64,000 bases of DNA from Paenibacillus psychroresistens (lineage in GTDB: Bacteria > Bacillota > Bacilli > Paenibacillales > NBRC-103111), in assembly GCF_009728935.1 (NCBI RefSeq), contig NZ_CP034235.1:1024501-1088500 (forward strand). Direction: 5' to 3'. Made by a program: the position numbers and the translations under genes. Shown piece after piece: positions 18,922-28,831 of the stretch (position 1 is its first letter; each line of letters begins with the position of its first letter). The notes under the pieces are model-generated. The model did not search any database. It worked only from the letters and a program-made list of their open reading frames with translations, and was not told the DNA's origin.

Positions 18922-21620
18922 ACAACAAGAAAAGAAGCATTTATTTATATTCAGGTACACATTGGGATCGTGAATGGTACCTTCCTTTCCAAGGGTTCCG
19001 GTACATGCTGGTTGATGTCATGAATAATTTGATCGAAGATCTAGAAGCTGATCCAGCTTATCAGAGCTTCCATTTGGACGGTCAGACGATTGTATTGGAG
19101 GATTTCATAGAAGTCGAACCGGATAAAAGACAGCGACTGCAAAAATTAATAACGGATGAGCGTGTGCTGATTGGGCCTTGGTATGTCATGCCTGATGAAT
19201 TTCTCTTGTCCGGTGAGAGCTTGATTCGGAATTTAATGATGGGACATGAAATCTCCAAGCAGTGGGGAGTCACTGCGCTTAAATATGGCTATATTTGTGA
19301 TATTTTTGGACATATTGCCCAAATGCCGCAAATCTTCAATCAATTTTCGATCGAATATGCCCTGCTGGGCAGAGGGACCAATGAGCATTCGTTTAAAGCT
19401 CATTTTCGTTGGCAATCGCCGGATGGCAGCGAATGCATCACTTATAAGCTCGAGGATCAGAGTGGTTATGGAGCGTTTTCTAATCATATTGTAAACCCAG
19501 TATCCAAGTTATTGGGGAGCAAAGCGGAAGTTGCGAAACAGAAACGCCAGCTTGTATCAGACTATTTGGATAAGGAAGCTGAACGCTCCGATATTCCTGT
19601 AATCTTGCTCATAGATGCAGGTGATCATGCACCATTAAGGAAGGAAACCTCCGAATGGCTCCAATGGCTTCGTAAAGCATTTCCTGATGATGATGTAAAG
19701 CATGTGAATATTATGGAAATGGGCAAGGAATTATTGCCTTATCGGAACCAAATGCCAGTCAAGCAAGGTGAAATTAACGAAACGGCAAAGGCTAAAGCAG
19801 AATTCGTTCATCTGATTACGCATACGCTCTCCAGCCGTTATCCGCTCAAAAAGTGGAACGACCAATGCCAAAGCTTACTGGAAAAGTGGATCGAGCCCAT
19901 GCTCGCGTGGGGGCAATTTACAGGGTTTACAGCGCAGAAGGCGTATGTGGATTTGGCTTATAAATACTTAATTCAGAATCACCCCCATGATTCTATTTGC
20001 GGATGTTCCATCGATCAGGTCCATAAGGATATGGAATATCGTTTTGCTCAAACCGAACAAATTGGCAGGGAGATTGCTGATTATTATATGCACCATGAAA
20101 GGCAGCAATATGCGGCGGTTTCTACTGTTTCTTCGGTAACAGAAAACAGGGTGCTTGCTATCTATAATCCGCTGCCATTTGCACGGAGTGAAGTCATTAC
20201 ACTTGATGTCGATTTTCCATTGGCTTATTCCAGTCGTTATCAAGAGCCTTTTGGTTATGAGACCATTAACAGCTTTAAGATATTTGACCGTGATGGAGCT
20301 GAGCATGTCTACAGTGTATCCTCGATTGTCAGAAATCTAAAAGTACGTCGGCACCATTCCCAGGTGGATACAGTTGATCGTTACCGTTTAAGTCTGAAAG
20401 TGGATATGCCCGCTATGGGTAAAACGGAGTATAGCATCAAGCCGTTTGCTGAAGCTTCGCGCTATCTTAGTCGAATATCACAATGCGAGAATGAAGCGGA
20501 AAATGAGCTGATTCAATTAACAATCAATCGGGATGGATCCATTAAAATATATGACAAGCTCCAGGGCAAGCTTTATGACGGGTTGATCAGCTATTTGGAC
20601 GATGGAGAAATTGGAGATGGCTGGTTCCATGTCAATCCGATTGAGGATCAGCTGATAACCAGCATTGGTGCCGCCTGCAGGATCGAGCGCGTGGAAAACG
20701 GACCGCTTCGAGCCGTGTTTCGTGTAACACACTCCTTGAAGGTTCCAGCAGGAATAGAACGTGATAATTATGGCATGCGACGCTCCGAGCAAGAAGAAAC
20801 CTTAACCATTATTTCAGTTATAGGTCTCTCCATAGGCGCGGCTTTTATTGATGTGGAAACAACGATTGCCAATCGTGCCAAAGACCATCGTGTCCGGATG
20901 AAATTGCCAACTGGTGTTGACTCAACAATCTATTTTGTCAATCAGCCTTTTTGCTTTGTTGAGAGGAAAACGGGGATAGATGAAAGCACCGAGCATTGGA
21001 AAGAGTGTGAGGTACCCGAGAAACAGATGGGCGGTATTGTCGGCAAACGAAGAGGCGATGGAAGCGGTATTGCCTTCGTTTCTGCCTATGGCTTGCATGA
21101 ATGCGCAGCGCTGAATGATGATCGAGGCACAATAAACATTACCTTGTTCCGCGGCTTTCAAACAACCATTATGACCAATGGGGAGCTTGGCGGGCAAATT
21201 CTCGGAGATTTGCAGTTTAAATATGCCATTTCCATTCTCCAGCCGGATACTTCATATGCTGATTTAATTAGGCTGCAGGACCGTCTGCAAGCGGGCATGA
21301 TGTCGTTTTCCATGCCTGTTTCAACAGACTATCAGCTGGAGGAATCAACCAGCATTCTGCAGCTTGGTATGTCTAATATTTGCCTGAGTATCTTAAAACG
21401 CCCAGAGAACGGGGAGCCGAATACAATGGTTGTACGATTATATAATATGTCCGCATACACCGCTGTAACTCCATTAACCTGTATAAGGCCAATCGTCGAT
21501 GCTTTCGAGGTAAACTTTAACGAAGAGAAGGGGCATCCAATCGCCTTTGAGGAGAATAGTCTGCAAATTGAATTGGGGCCTTGGAAAATTCAAACCTATA
21601 GTATTAAGCTGATGAAGTAG
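18918..21620 (+). CDS. GH38 alpha-mannosidase
   Basis: This 900-residue cytoplasmic enzyme hydrolyses terminal alpha-mannosides. The zinc-binding HWDREW is at residues 15-20, the nucleophile is probably Asp128 in [13 protein letters not shown], and the histidine-rich [13 protein letters not shown] motif follows in the catalytic domain. The central helical and C-terminal beta domains are complete. It overlaps deoC by four bases and is the last gene before a strong stem-loop, so it ends the first importer operon. It implies that the imported glycan carries alpha-linked mannose or a mannose-like sugar. Confidence 0.92.
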   Translation: MNNKKRSIYLYSGTHWDREWYLPFQGFRYMLVDVMNNLIEDLEADPAYQSFHLDGQTIVLEDFIEVEPDKRQRLQKLITDERVLIGPWYVMPDEFLLSGESLIRNLMMGHEISKQWGVTALKYGYICDIFGHIAQMPQIFNQFSIEYALLGRGTNEHSFKAHFRWQSPDGSECITYKLEDQSGYGAFSNHIVNPVSKLLGSKAEVAKQKRQLVSDYLDKEAERSDIPVILLIDAGDHAPLRKETSEWLQWLRKAFPDDDVKHVNIMEMGKELLPYRNQMPVKQGEINETAKAKAEFVHLITHTLSSRYPLKKWNDQCQSLLEKWIEPMLAWGQFTGFTAQKAYVDLAYKYLIQNHPHDSICGCSIDQVHKDMEYRFAQTEQIGREIADYYMHHERQQYAAVSTVSSVTENRVLAIYNPLPFARSEVITLDVDFPLAYSSRYQEPFGYETINSFKIFDRDGAEHVYSVSSIVRNLKVRRHHSQVDTVDRYRLSLKVDMPAMGKTEYSIKPFAEASRYLSRISQCENEAENELIQLTINRDGSIKIYDKLQGKLYDGLISYLDDGEIGDGWFHVNPIEDQLITSIGAACRIERVENGPLRAVFRVTHSLKVPAGIERDNYGMRRSEQEETLTIISVIGLSIGAAFIDVETTIANRAKDHRVRMKLPTGVDSTIYFVNQPFCFVERKTGIDESTEHWKECEVPEKQMGGIVGKRRGDGSGIAFVSAYGLHECAALNDDRGTINITLFRGFQTTIMTNGELGGQILGDLQFKYAISILQPDTSYADLIRLQDRLQAGMMSFSMPVSTDYQLEESTSILQLGMSNICLSILKRPENGEPNTMVVRLYNMSAYTAVTPLTCIRPIVDAFEVNFNEEKGHPIAFEENSLQIELGPWKIQTYSIKLMK

Positions 21621-21640
21621 GAGTATTTCAGCGGACAGCC

Positions 21641-21670
21641 AGATGAGCCTTCCCTAGGGAAGGCTCATCT
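21641..21670 (+). terminator. Perfect 30-base palindrome between convergent genes
   Basis: A 15-base arm (AGATGAGCCTTCCCT) is followed directly by its exact reverse complement. The hairpin lies between the ends of the convergent GH38 and lacI-type genes. T runs are poor on both sides, but stem strength and position suit a bidirectional terminator. Confidence 0.65.
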
Positions 21671-21734
21671 TCATCTATTTGGAGGTTCGATCCACCGATT
21701 AAGAGGTGTATTCTCATACTCCAAACTGATTTAC

Positions 21735-22766
21735 TTAATCTATAAATAATTCAAGATTGCTATCCAGAACAATTTGAGGCTTTAAGAGAAAAATATCCTC
21801 AAAGCGTTTGGCTTCGCCTATATACTCATACATTTTTTTAAATGCAAGCCTTCCTTGTTGAAAGGGCTGCTGGAAAATGGTTGCTTGGATAACACCTTGT
21901 CGAAGATAGTCATTCAACTCAGGAAACAGATCGGATGCAACAATCTTTATCTGATCGGTAAGACCAGCATCTACAATTTTTTTGCAAACACTGGTTGAAT
22001 TTGAGGTTCCAATATAGATGCCGCCAACATCCGGGAATTCTCTAAGAAGCTTTTCTGTTGCTCGATATGCGATATCCAAATCATCATAGTTATCGTAAAT
22101 GGCAATAACATCCATATTACTCGCTTTGATTTGTTCCATGAATCCATCAATACTTTCCTTATGAATTTCGGAATCTCGTGTTCCAGTAAAAATAGCTACA
22201 GGCTTATCCTTAGCAAGCATCCATAAAAGCTTCCCAGCGATTTTACCAGACATTCTACTGTTGCTTCTTACGGAGAAAATACGTTTACTATTCGGTATAT
22301 CTGAGATGACAGTAGCCACAAAGACATTTTTATCATATAGTTCTTGGATCACCTCAGAATAACCTCGCAGATCATTGGTTGGTGCTAGAATAATGCCATC
22401 ATACCCCAAATCGGCCATTTCTCTCATTTTCCTAAAGACATCTGTTTTTGAATCCGAATGATCCATGATTTGAAAATCTCCCCGAACATTAAAGTCAGCT
22501 AATTCCTCGTAAGCTCTTTTTGCTCCGTTCATGACTTCAATATTAAAATCAAGCACATGTCTATTTATGATAAAACCAATTCTGATCGTCTTTCTAGCAA
22601 GACTGGTTGCTGCTTTGTTCGGTTTAAAGCCCATTTGTTCTGCCGTTTCAATAATAAGCTTTTTGGTTTCCTCGCTAACTCGTGGTTTGCCGCTTAAAGC
22701 TCTATTGATTGTCGCGGTAGAGACACCTAGCTTTTTGGAAATATCGTAAATTGTTATTTTTTTCAT
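21735..22766 (-). CDS. LacI-family transcriptional repressor
   Basis: The 343-residue regulator has an N-terminal helix-turn-helix (TIYDISKKLGVSTATINRAL, residues 4-23), a hinge helix (NKAATSLARK) and a periplasmic-binding-protein-like sensor domain (TGTRDSEIHKESIDGF). It is divergent from the second importer operon. Three LacI-type operators in the intervening 522 bases (22778, 22929, 23097) suggest that it represses both itself and the importer genes until a sugar ligand arrives. Confidence 0.9.
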   Translation of the reverse strand: MKKITIYDISKKLGVSTATINRALSGKPRVSEETKKLIIETAEQMGFKPNKAATSLARKTIRIGFIINRHVLDFNIEVMNGAKRAYEELADFNVRGDFQIMDHSDSKTDVFRKMREMADLGYDGIILAPTNDLRGYSEVIQELYDKNVFVATVISDIPNSKRIFSVRSNSRMSGKIAGKLLWMLAKDKPVAIFTGTRDSEIHKESIDGFMEQIKASNMDVIAIYDNYDDLDIAYRATEKLLREFPDVGGIYIGTSNSTSVCKKIVDAGLTDQIKIVASDLFPELNDYLRQGVIQATIFQQPFQQGRLAFKKMYEYIGEAKRFEDIFLLKPQIVLDSNLELFID

Positions 22767-22777
22767 AAGCCACCCTT

Positions 22778-22793
22778 TTGCGTAATCGAATTC
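22778..22793. promoter_or_regulatory. LacI-type operator 1
   Basis: TTGCGTAATCGAATTC has a central CG flanked by TAA and TT. It sits next to the ribosome site of the repressor gene on the opposite strand and fits autorepression. It shares TGCGTAAYCGAWT with the sites at 22929 and 23097. Confidence 0.65.
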
Positions 22794-22863
22794 ATTATAT
22801 GCAAAATAATAATTAATCTAATTTTACAATGTAAACCTAATTTTATAAAGCATTATTTGAATA

Positions 22864-22892
22864 TTGATGACAATATAATATTATTGTATACC
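22864..22892 (+). promoter_or_regulatory. Promoter with spacer-embedded inverted repeat (copy 3)
   Basis: TTGATG, a 17-base spacer and TATACC form the promoter. The perfect ACAAT-N8-ATTGT repeat is present. It points toward the second importer operon, about 400 bases upstream of the first coding base. The stretch from 22767 to 23288 holds two such promoters, three operators and a cre site; no gene was seen. Confidence 0.68.
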
Positions 22893-22928
22893 TAATAAAG
22901 AGGAAATGGGTTTAAGAGTTTTATCTAA

Positions 22929-22944
22929 ATGCGTAACCGAATAC
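22929..22944. promoter_or_regulatory. LacI-type operator 2
   Basis: ATGCGTAACCGAATAC has the same core as operators 1 and 3. It lies about 30 bases downstream of promoter copy 3, where a repressor could block elongation or loop to the other sites. Confidence 0.65.
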
Positions 22945-23059
22945 ATTTTTTATTGGATTTTACGTTTTATTTAAATATTTCTAATGGATAGTAATTAATA
23001 ACATAAATTTATACATAAATTAAAATAAATGAAAGCGGTTTTATTGGCTTAGATTTATA

Positions 23060-23088
23060 TTGACGACAATATTTTGGTATTGTATACT
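23060..23088 (+). promoter_or_regulatory. Promoter with spacer-embedded inverted repeat (copy 4)
   Basis: TTGACG (23060-23065), a 17-base spacer and TATACT (23083-23088) form a strong promoter with the perfect ACAAT-N8-ATTGT repeat. It probably drives the second importer operon. Operator 3 overlaps the expected transcription start. Confidence 0.78.
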
Positions 23089-23096
23089 TCAATTGA

Positions 23097-23112
23097 GTAA
23101 TCGGTTACGCAA
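23097..23112. promoter_or_regulatory. LacI-type operator 3
   Basis: GTAATCGGTTACGCAA contains GTAATCGGTTAC, a nearly perfect palindrome around CG, and on the reverse strand reads TTGCGTAACCGATTAC. It covers the predicted start site of promoter copy 4, so bound repressor would directly block initiation. Confidence 0.75.
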
Positions 23113-23160
23113 GTGGCAAGGTTATTAAGAAAATGAGTAAATACCCTTTTGTAGTTGTTT

Positions 23161-23174
23161 TGAAAACGTATACA
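23161..23174 (+). promoter_or_regulatory. CcpA cre site
   Basis: TGAAAACGTATACA matches the cre consensus TGAAARCGYTTWCA at all but one position, including the central CG. It lies about 73 bases after promoter copy 4 and is well placed as a catabolite-repression roadblock. Confidence 0.6.
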
Positions 23175-23288
23175 ATGAATAACACTAATGCTGCATAGTA
23201 CTGTAAACTAGGATCCAGTTTACATTATTATAGCCTTCTCACATTGGGGAGGATTTATTAGACCAATAATTATAGGAGGGTTTACCTA

Positions 23289-24956
23289 ATGAAAAAGCGT
23301 TTAAGTTTTGTGTTGAGTTGTTTTTTAATTATTTCTCTGGTTGTACTAAGCGCGTGTACTAAAAGCTCAAACGATGCTGTATCACCTTCCGCAGATGCTT
23401 CAACAAATGCTCCAGCAGAAACCGCCGCAGCAACAGCTGCTCCGGGTGCAACTAATGAAGGCCTGCCAATTGTAACTGAGCCGATTACTTTGAAAGGGTT
23501 TGCAGCAAAGCATGCGGTACAATCCGATTGGAATGAAATGATTATTATGAAGGATTTTGCAAAAAGGTCAAATATTAATATCGAATGGGAAAACATTGGA
23601 GATGACGTTTTTAAAGAGAAATTAAATTTAAAGTTTGCTTCTAATGATCTGCCTGACCTGGTTGCCCGGGCTTCATTGACGGATGCAGACGTCAGTAAAT
23701 TTGCTCAGGATGGATCGATCATTGATTTGACACCATTAATTGAAAGCTCTGCACCAAACTTTAAGAAGATACTGGATGCAGATCCGACCATTAGGAAAGC
23801 GATTACAGCAGCAGACGGCAAGATTTATTCGCTTCCTTTAATCTACCAGCCTGAAATCGGTAAAGCGCACGTGTTGTGGATTAATAAAAAAATTCTCGAT
23901 CAACTAGGTCTTCCGGTACCTACAACTACAGATGAGTATTACAACGCTTTAGCCGCGTACAAAGAGAAAAATCCTAGCGGGAAAGACGGAGCGGTTCCGT
24001 TATCCGATTTCAGCAGCGATATGGGAAGATATCTTCTGGCATTTAGCGGTCTATTCGGAGTTGGGAATAAAGGCGGCGTATTCTTCAATGATGGCGTTGA
24101 TCTTGGCCCCGATGGAAACATGCGCTTCTTCAAAACAGATCCGCTTTACAAAGATGAGCTTCAATTCTTCAATAAGCTTTGGACTAACAAGCTTATCGAC
24201 CCTGAGTCATTCACTCACACAGCTGCAGATTGGATTGCGAAAATTGGCAGTAATGAAGTATTCTCTTATATGCAATCTGACGTAGCCTTTTCCAAGGAAG
24301 CTGCTCCTGATTTTGTAACAGTGCCTGGTATAAAAGGTCCACATGGTGATCAAGCATGGCACTCGTATAACCCGGGGATCCGTAAAGGAAACTCCGTCAT
24401 TACCAAGGCCAACAAATTCCCGGAAGCTACGATGCGTTGGTTTGATTACTGGTTCTCTGAACAAGGGTTAATCGAACAACAATTTGGGATTAAAGATGAG
24501 ACCTACAAAATCAATGCAGACGGCACATATGAATCTTTACTGGGACCTGAAGAAGGTGGTAAGATTTCTCCGAATTATGGCGGCGGGATTCCAATGAATG
24601 TTACGATTGATGAATTTATGATACATCCGCTTAAACAGCCTGAAGGTGTAACGAACTTACAACAATCCCTTGATGGAATTGAATCCTTTAAAGCTTATTT
24701 CCCTAAAAATGACGTTAATCCGTTTGCATTTACAACAGAAGAAACGAATCAGATGAACGCTTTTAGAACAGATGTTTTAGGCTCAGGAAGTAATCCAGGC
24801 CAAACGGCTTACATCAAGGAAATGGAAACCAAGTTTATTACAGGCAAAGAATCATTTGACAATTGGGATGCTTATGTTAAAAAGGTGGCAGATCTTGGTT
24901 TGGCTGATTTTATGAAAATTCAGAACGATGCACTTAAAAGATATAACGCACAATAA
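23289..24956 (+). CDS. ABC importer, large substrate-binding lipoprotein (LplA type)
   Basis: The 555-residue lipoprotein has TAGGAGGG before its ATG and the lipobox LSAC (Cys23). A Thr/Ala-rich tether follows. The mature part (NLKFASNDLPDL, WINKKILDQLGLPVPTT, RWFDYWFSEQG) resembles the long binding proteins of LplABC/YtcQ importers, which take up oligosaccharides from plant or microbial polysaccharides. Five upstream regulatory sites and a downstream hairpin point to high, tightly controlled expression. Confidence 0.9.
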   Translation: MKKRLSFVLSCFLIISLVVLSACTKSSNDAVSPSADASTNAPAETAAATAAPGATNEGLPIVTEPITLKGFAAKHAVQSDWNEMIIMKDFAKRSNINIEWENIGDDVFKEKLNLKFASNDLPDLVARASLTDADVSKFAQDGSIIDLTPLIESSAPNFKKILDADPTIRKAITAADGKIYSLPLIYQPEIGKAHVLWINKKILDQLGLPVPTTTDEYYNALAAYKEKNPSGKDGAVPLSDFSSDMGRYLLAFSGLFGVGNKGGVFFNDGVDLGPDGNMRFFKTDPLYKDELQFFNKLWTNKLIDPESFTHTAADWIAKIGSNEVFSYMQSDVAFSKEAAPDFVTVPGIKGPHGDQAWHSYNPGIRKGNSVITKANKFPEATMRWFDYWFSEQGLIEQQFGIKDETYKINADGTYESLLGPEEGGKISPNYGGGIPMNVTIDEFMIHPLKQPEGVTNLQQSLDGIESFKAYFPKNDVNPFAFTTEETNQMNAFRTDVLGSGSNPGQTAYIKEMETKFITGKESFDNWDAYVKKVADLGLADFMKIQNDALKRYNAQ

Positions 24957-24977
24957 TTTTAATTAATGATTATAAGA

Positions 24978-25011
24978 CCGCCAAGGAACTCTCTCGGGAG
25001 TTCCTTGACGG
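24978..25011 (+). other. Stem-loop between binding-protein and permease genes
   Basis: CCGCCAAGGAACTC pairs with GAGTTCCTTGACGG around a six-base loop, with one mismatch. It lies 21 bases after the lipoprotein stop and just before the permease start. It lacks a T run, so partial transcript stabilisation rather than termination is likely. Confidence 0.65.
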
Positions 25012-25017
25012 AATTGA

Positions 25018-25953
25018 ATGGACAACGATTCGATAGGGTGTGGCAAAGGAATGACCAGACTAAAGAAGATAAAAGCAAATTGGGAGCTTTACTTGTTAAT
25101 TGCCCCAGTCGTCGCTTATTTTATTATTTTTCATTATTGGCCGATCTATGGCGTCCAGATTGCATTCAAGGATTTTTCAGCTACAAAGGGCATTGCTGGC
25201 AGCCCATGGGTTGAGTTCAAGCATTTCACACGATTTTTTGAATCCATCTTTTTTGATCGGGTTATCCGCAATACAATAGGCATCAGTCTCTATTCGTTGG
25301 CAGTCACATTTCCGCTCCCGATTATTCTGGCACTAATGATGAATGAAGTGAAAAACAAGCTATTTAAAAAAGCTGTGCAGAATATTTCTTATGCTCCTTA
25401 TTTTATTTCACAGGTTGTATTGGTCGGAATTGTTATCTTGTTCTTATCTCCAGAAGCGGGAGTAATCAATAGAGTTATTGAGTTTTTTGGCGGTGAAGCC
25501 AAATTATTCATGGCCGATACGGCATGGTTCAAATCGATTTTTGTTTTTTCAGGCCTGTGGCAAGGACTTGGCTGGGGGACTGTTATTTACATGGCTGTTC
25601 TGGCTGGAGTTGACCCGCATCTTATTGAGGCTTCAATAGTTGATGGAGCCAACAAATGGCAGCGAATTCGGCACATTTCTATCCCAACTCTTATTCCTAC
25701 CGCTATCGTATTATTGATATTAGCTGCGGGAAACGTGATGAATGTGGGATTTGAGAAAGTATTTCTGCTGCAAAATCCGCAAAATTTGGATTCATCGGAT
25801 GTTATCGCGACTTACATTTACCGAACTGGCTTATTGAATTCACAGTATAGCTTTGCTGCTGCAATTGGTTTATTCAACTCGGTTATTAACTGTACGATTT
25901 TGGTTGTTGTCAACGCAGTGGCTCGACGGTACAGCTCAAATAGCCTTTGGTAA
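25018..25953 (+). CDS. ABC importer permease (LplB type)
   Basis: The protein has up to 311 residues, about six membrane segments and the EAA loop EASIVDGANKWQRI. The opening KANWELYLLIAPVVAYFII and YGVQIAFKDFSA are typical of LplB-like permeases. The start is uncertain: ATG 25018 has only a weak ribosome site, while ATG 25051 follows AAAGGA almost without spacing. It pairs with the next permease, whose start lies 13 bases after this stop. Confidence 0.87.
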   Translation: MDNDSIGCGKGMTRLKKIKANWELYLLIAPVVAYFIIFHYWPIYGVQIAFKDFSATKGIAGSPWVEFKHFTRFFESIFFDRVIRNTIGISLYSLAVTFPLPIILALMMNEVKNKLFKKAVQNISYAPYFISQVVLVGIVILFLSPEAGVINRVIEFFGGEAKLFMADTAWFKSIFVFSGLWQGLGWGTVIYMAVLAGVDPHLIEASIVDGANKWQRIRHISIPTLIPTAIVLLILAAGNVMNVGFEKVFLLQNPQNLDSSDVIATYIYRTGLLNSQYSFAAAIGLFNSVINCTILVVVNAVARRYSSNSLW

Positions 25954-25966
25954 AGGAAGGAAATTT

Positions 25967-26860
25967 ATGCAAACAAGAACATTCAAATTGGATAGTGACA
26001 AGCTTTTCGACATTATCAATATTGGGCTGCTTATCGTAATAACGCTCATCTTCCTGTATCCGCTGCTGTTTGTAGTCAGTGCTTCGATCAGCGATCCGCT
26101 TAAGGTGACGAACGGTGAGGTATGGCTTTGGCCAAAAGGCTTTAGTCTGGAGGCTTATAAAACCGTATTTGCCAATAAAGACATTCTGATAGGGTATAAA
26201 AATACGATTATTTATACGGTAGTTGGAACAGCTGTGAATTTATGCATGACTATTGCGGCAGCTTATCCACTTTCGAGAAAAGATTTTTACGGGAGAACGC
26301 CGTTAACGATTTTATTTACATTCACGATGTTTTTTAGCGGTGGTTTGATTCCGACTTATATCGTGATCGGCAAGCTCGGTTTGCTAAATCACTTTTGGGT
26401 GATGATTTTACCAAATGCAGTTTCCATGTTTAATGTCTATTTAATGCGAACCTACTTCCAATCTTCCATACCTGAAGAGCTGCATGAAGCAGCAACTATC
26501 GACGGTGCAAGAAAGCTTACAACGCTTTTCCGGATCGTATTGCCGCTTTCCGCACCTATTATTGCTGTGATGATATTGTTTTATGCTGTTGAATATTGGA
26601 ACTCTTATTTCAATGCTTTGATTTATTTATCAGATCGTGCCAAATTCACACTGCAATTATTCCTAAGAGAAATTCTTGTACAAAACCAGACAGCCAGCAT
26701 GATTCAACCGGGACAGAATTTTGCATTGAAGCAAGCTCTATTAGCACAGAGTATCAAGTATGCGCTCATTATCATTGCTAATCTACCGGTTTTGATGTTA
26801 TATCCGTTCGCACAACGCTATTTTGTACAAGGTGTGATGATTGGAGCGATTAAAGGATGA
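25967..26860 (+). CDS. ABC importer permease (LplC type)
   Basis: ATG 25967 with AAAGGAAGG upstream gives a 297-residue protein. Earlier in-frame starts lie inside the previous permease gene and lack ribosome sites. It has about six membrane segments, SASISDPLKVTNGEVWLWP near the start as in LplC/YtcP proteins, and the EAA loop HEAATIDGARKLTTLF. It ends in the common VQGVMIGAIKG tail. Its stop overlaps the next start by four bases, tying transport to intracellular hydrolysis. No ATPase gene lies nearby. Confidence 0.88.
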   Translation: MQTRTFKLDSDKLFDIINIGLLIVITLIFLYPLLFVVSASISDPLKVTNGEVWLWPKGFSLEAYKTVFANKDILIGYKNTIIYTVVGTAVNLCMTIAAAYPLSRKDFYGRTPLTILFTFTMFFSGGLIPTYIVIGKLGLLNHFWVMILPNAVSMFNVYLMRTYFQSSIPEELHEAATIDGARKLTTLFRIVLPLSAPIIAVMILFYAVEYWNSYFNALIYLSDRAKFTLQLFLREILVQNQTASMIQPGQNFALKQALLAQSIKYALIIIANLPVLMLYPFAQRYFVQGVMIGAIKG

Positions 26861-28800
26861 TTTTGGAGAGTGAAATAAATAACTGTAAAGAATGGATACA
26901 TAAAAACCTGCAATCAGGTATAAATGTTCCATTTTCTTTTGTGCTGGACGGAAAGCATTCTGATTTCTGGTTTGCTAAAGCGGAACGAAAGTTAACATCA
27001 ACTCCACTCAGTGGGAAACGGGTGCAACACATTGTAGAATATAAGCTTTTGGCCGAGATTTCGATCGTATGTTCAGCAATTGAATATTTGGATTACCCCT
27101 TTGTTGAATGGACCGTATATATCCAGAATTATGGGAAGCAAGACAGTCCGGTTATTCGCAATGTTATGGCAATGGATTTAAATTTGGCAGAAGAGCCAGA
27201 ATGTAGAATCATTCTCCAGCATCAGCGCGGCAGTCAGCATGCGATTAACGATTTTGAAATTTATCGGGAGAAATTAGTGCCTGGGGAAAACAAAGTCATA
27301 GCTACCTCTGGTGGTCGCCCTTCTAATAAAAGTCTCCCTTACTTTCATATTGAATTAGACGGCAGAGGGATTAACTTTGCCATCGGCTGGCCGGGCCAAT
27401 GGTCCTCGCAATTTGAACGGAATGCTGAAGGTCTGCAAATCCGTGCTGGACAAGAGAGGACCAATTTCAAGCTGCATCCTGGAGAAAAAGTTCGCACACC
27501 GCTAATTGCAATGCAATTCTGGCAAGGTGAGCCTGATCGCGCACAGAATGTATTTCGCAGATGGATGAAGCAGTACAATGTGCCCCACCCTCAAGGAAAG
27601 GAAATAAAGCCGTTTCTGGCGGCCTGCAGCTCGCATCAATTCAGTGAGATGGAAAAGGCTAATGAGGAAAACCAGAAGCTGTTTATTGACCGGTATCTTG
27701 AAGAGGGTATTTTACTAGATAATTGGTGGATGGATGCGGGATGGTATATCCAGAATGGAACGTGGGTCAACACGGGTACCTGGGAGGTAGACAAGGAACG
27801 ATTTCCCAACAGTCTGCGTGCTATAACGGAGCATGGACATTCCAAGGGAGTGGATAGCATCGTTTGGTTTGAGCCGGAGCGAGTTACTGCAGAAAGCCAC
27901 TTGGCTCGGGAGCATCCGGAGTGGTTGCTAACACCGCCAACGGAAACAGGCAATGATAATATTCGCCAGGATTGGCGGCTGTTTGATCTAGGGAATGTTG
28001 AAGCCCGCAGCTGGTGGACAGACTGGGTGGTTCAATTTATTCAAGACGAAGGGATCGATATTTACCGTCAGGACTTCAATGTCGATCCGCTGCGCTACTG
28101 GCAGAAGAACGATTCGGAAGATCGACAAGGAATCACGGAGAATCGTTATGTCCAAGGCTTGTTAGTGTTCTTTGATGAATTACGAGAAAGAACGGGCGGC
28201 ATCCTGATTGATACTTGCGCATCAGGCGGTCGGCGTCTAGATCTGGAATCAATGCGCAGAGCTGTTTCACTTACTCGCAGTGATTATCATTTCGAACCGA
28301 TTGGCCAGCAATGTCAGACCTATGCTTTATCTTATTGGTTAACTTTCCATGGGTCGGGAATTAAGCATAGTGATGCTTATAGATTCCGAAGTGGAGTGGC
28401 TCCGCATAACATTCTGTGCTACGACATGCATGAAATGGAGCTTGATTACAATGCGATTCGACAAAACGTGGAGGAACGACAGGAAATTGCGAGGTTTTAT
28501 GATAAGGATTTCTATCCATTAACCCCATATTCTCTGAAAGAATCATTATGGATGGCTTGGCAATTTGATTCTCCTGATACAGATGACGGCATTGTTATGG
28601 CTTTTCGTCGTTCAGATTGCGAAGATGAAACGCTGCATGTGACTTTAAAAGGATTGGATCCAAATGCTCATTATTATCTGTTTATTTCAAAAGACTCACC
28701 TGAAACCAGACATAGCGGTAAAGATTTACTTAAAACGGGTTTAATTCTTGAGTCGCAGATGCTACCTGATTCTATCCTTGTCCGTTATCGCAGAGAATAA
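26857..28800 (+). CDS. Cytoplasmic GH36 alpha-galactosidase-like enzyme
   Basis: The 647-residue protein has no signal peptide. It has the GH36 N-terminal supersandwich (WPGQWSSQF), then a barrel with WWMDAGWY, WFEPERV, the nucleophile Asp406 in YRQDFN, CASGGRRLD and the acid/base Asp476 in LTRSDY. A short C-terminal beta domain follows. The family removes alpha-galactose or related sugars from oligosaccharides. It overlaps the permease gene by four bases, so it probably acts directly on what the LplABC-type importer brings in. A related enzyme is encoded next door. Confidence 0.9.
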   Translation: MILESEINNCKEWIHKNLQSGINVPFSFVLDGKHSDFWFAKAERKLTSTPLSGKRVQHIVEYKLLAEISIVCSAIEYLDYPFVEWTVYIQNYGKQDSPVIRNVMAMDLNLAEEPECRIILQHQRGSQHAINDFEIYREKLVPGENKVIATSGGRPSNKSLPYFHIELDGRGINFAIGWPGQWSSQFERNAEGLQIRAGQERTNFKLHPGEKVRTPLIAMQFWQGEPDRAQNVFRRWMKQYNVPHPQGKEIKPFLAACSSHQFSEMEKANEENQKLFIDRYLEEGILLDNWWMDAGWYIQNGTWVNTGTWEVDKERFPNSLRAITEHGHSKGVDSIVWFEPERVTAESHLAREHPEWLLTPPTETGNDNIRQDWRLFDLGNVEARSWWTDWVVQFIQDEGIDIYRQDFNVDPLRYWQKNDSEDRQGITENRYVQGLLVFFDELRERTGGILIDTCASGGRRLDLESMRRAVSLTRSDYHFEPIGQQCQTYALSYWLTFHGSGIKHSDAYRFRSGVAPHNILCYDMHEMELDYNAIRQNVEERQEIARFYDKDFYPLTPYSLKESLWMAWQFDSPDTDDGIVMAFRRSDCEDETLHVTLKGLDPNAHYYLFISKDSPETRHSGKDLLKTGLILESQMLPDSILVRYRRE

Positions 28801-28831
28801 GCTAAAGATAAATCATAGTGGAGGAATTTTA

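Noticed and set aside
21641..21670. The perfect palindrome as a mobile-element end or attachment site
   Set aside because: There is no transposase or integrase gene, no target duplication and no second copy; its position between convergent genes fits a terminator.
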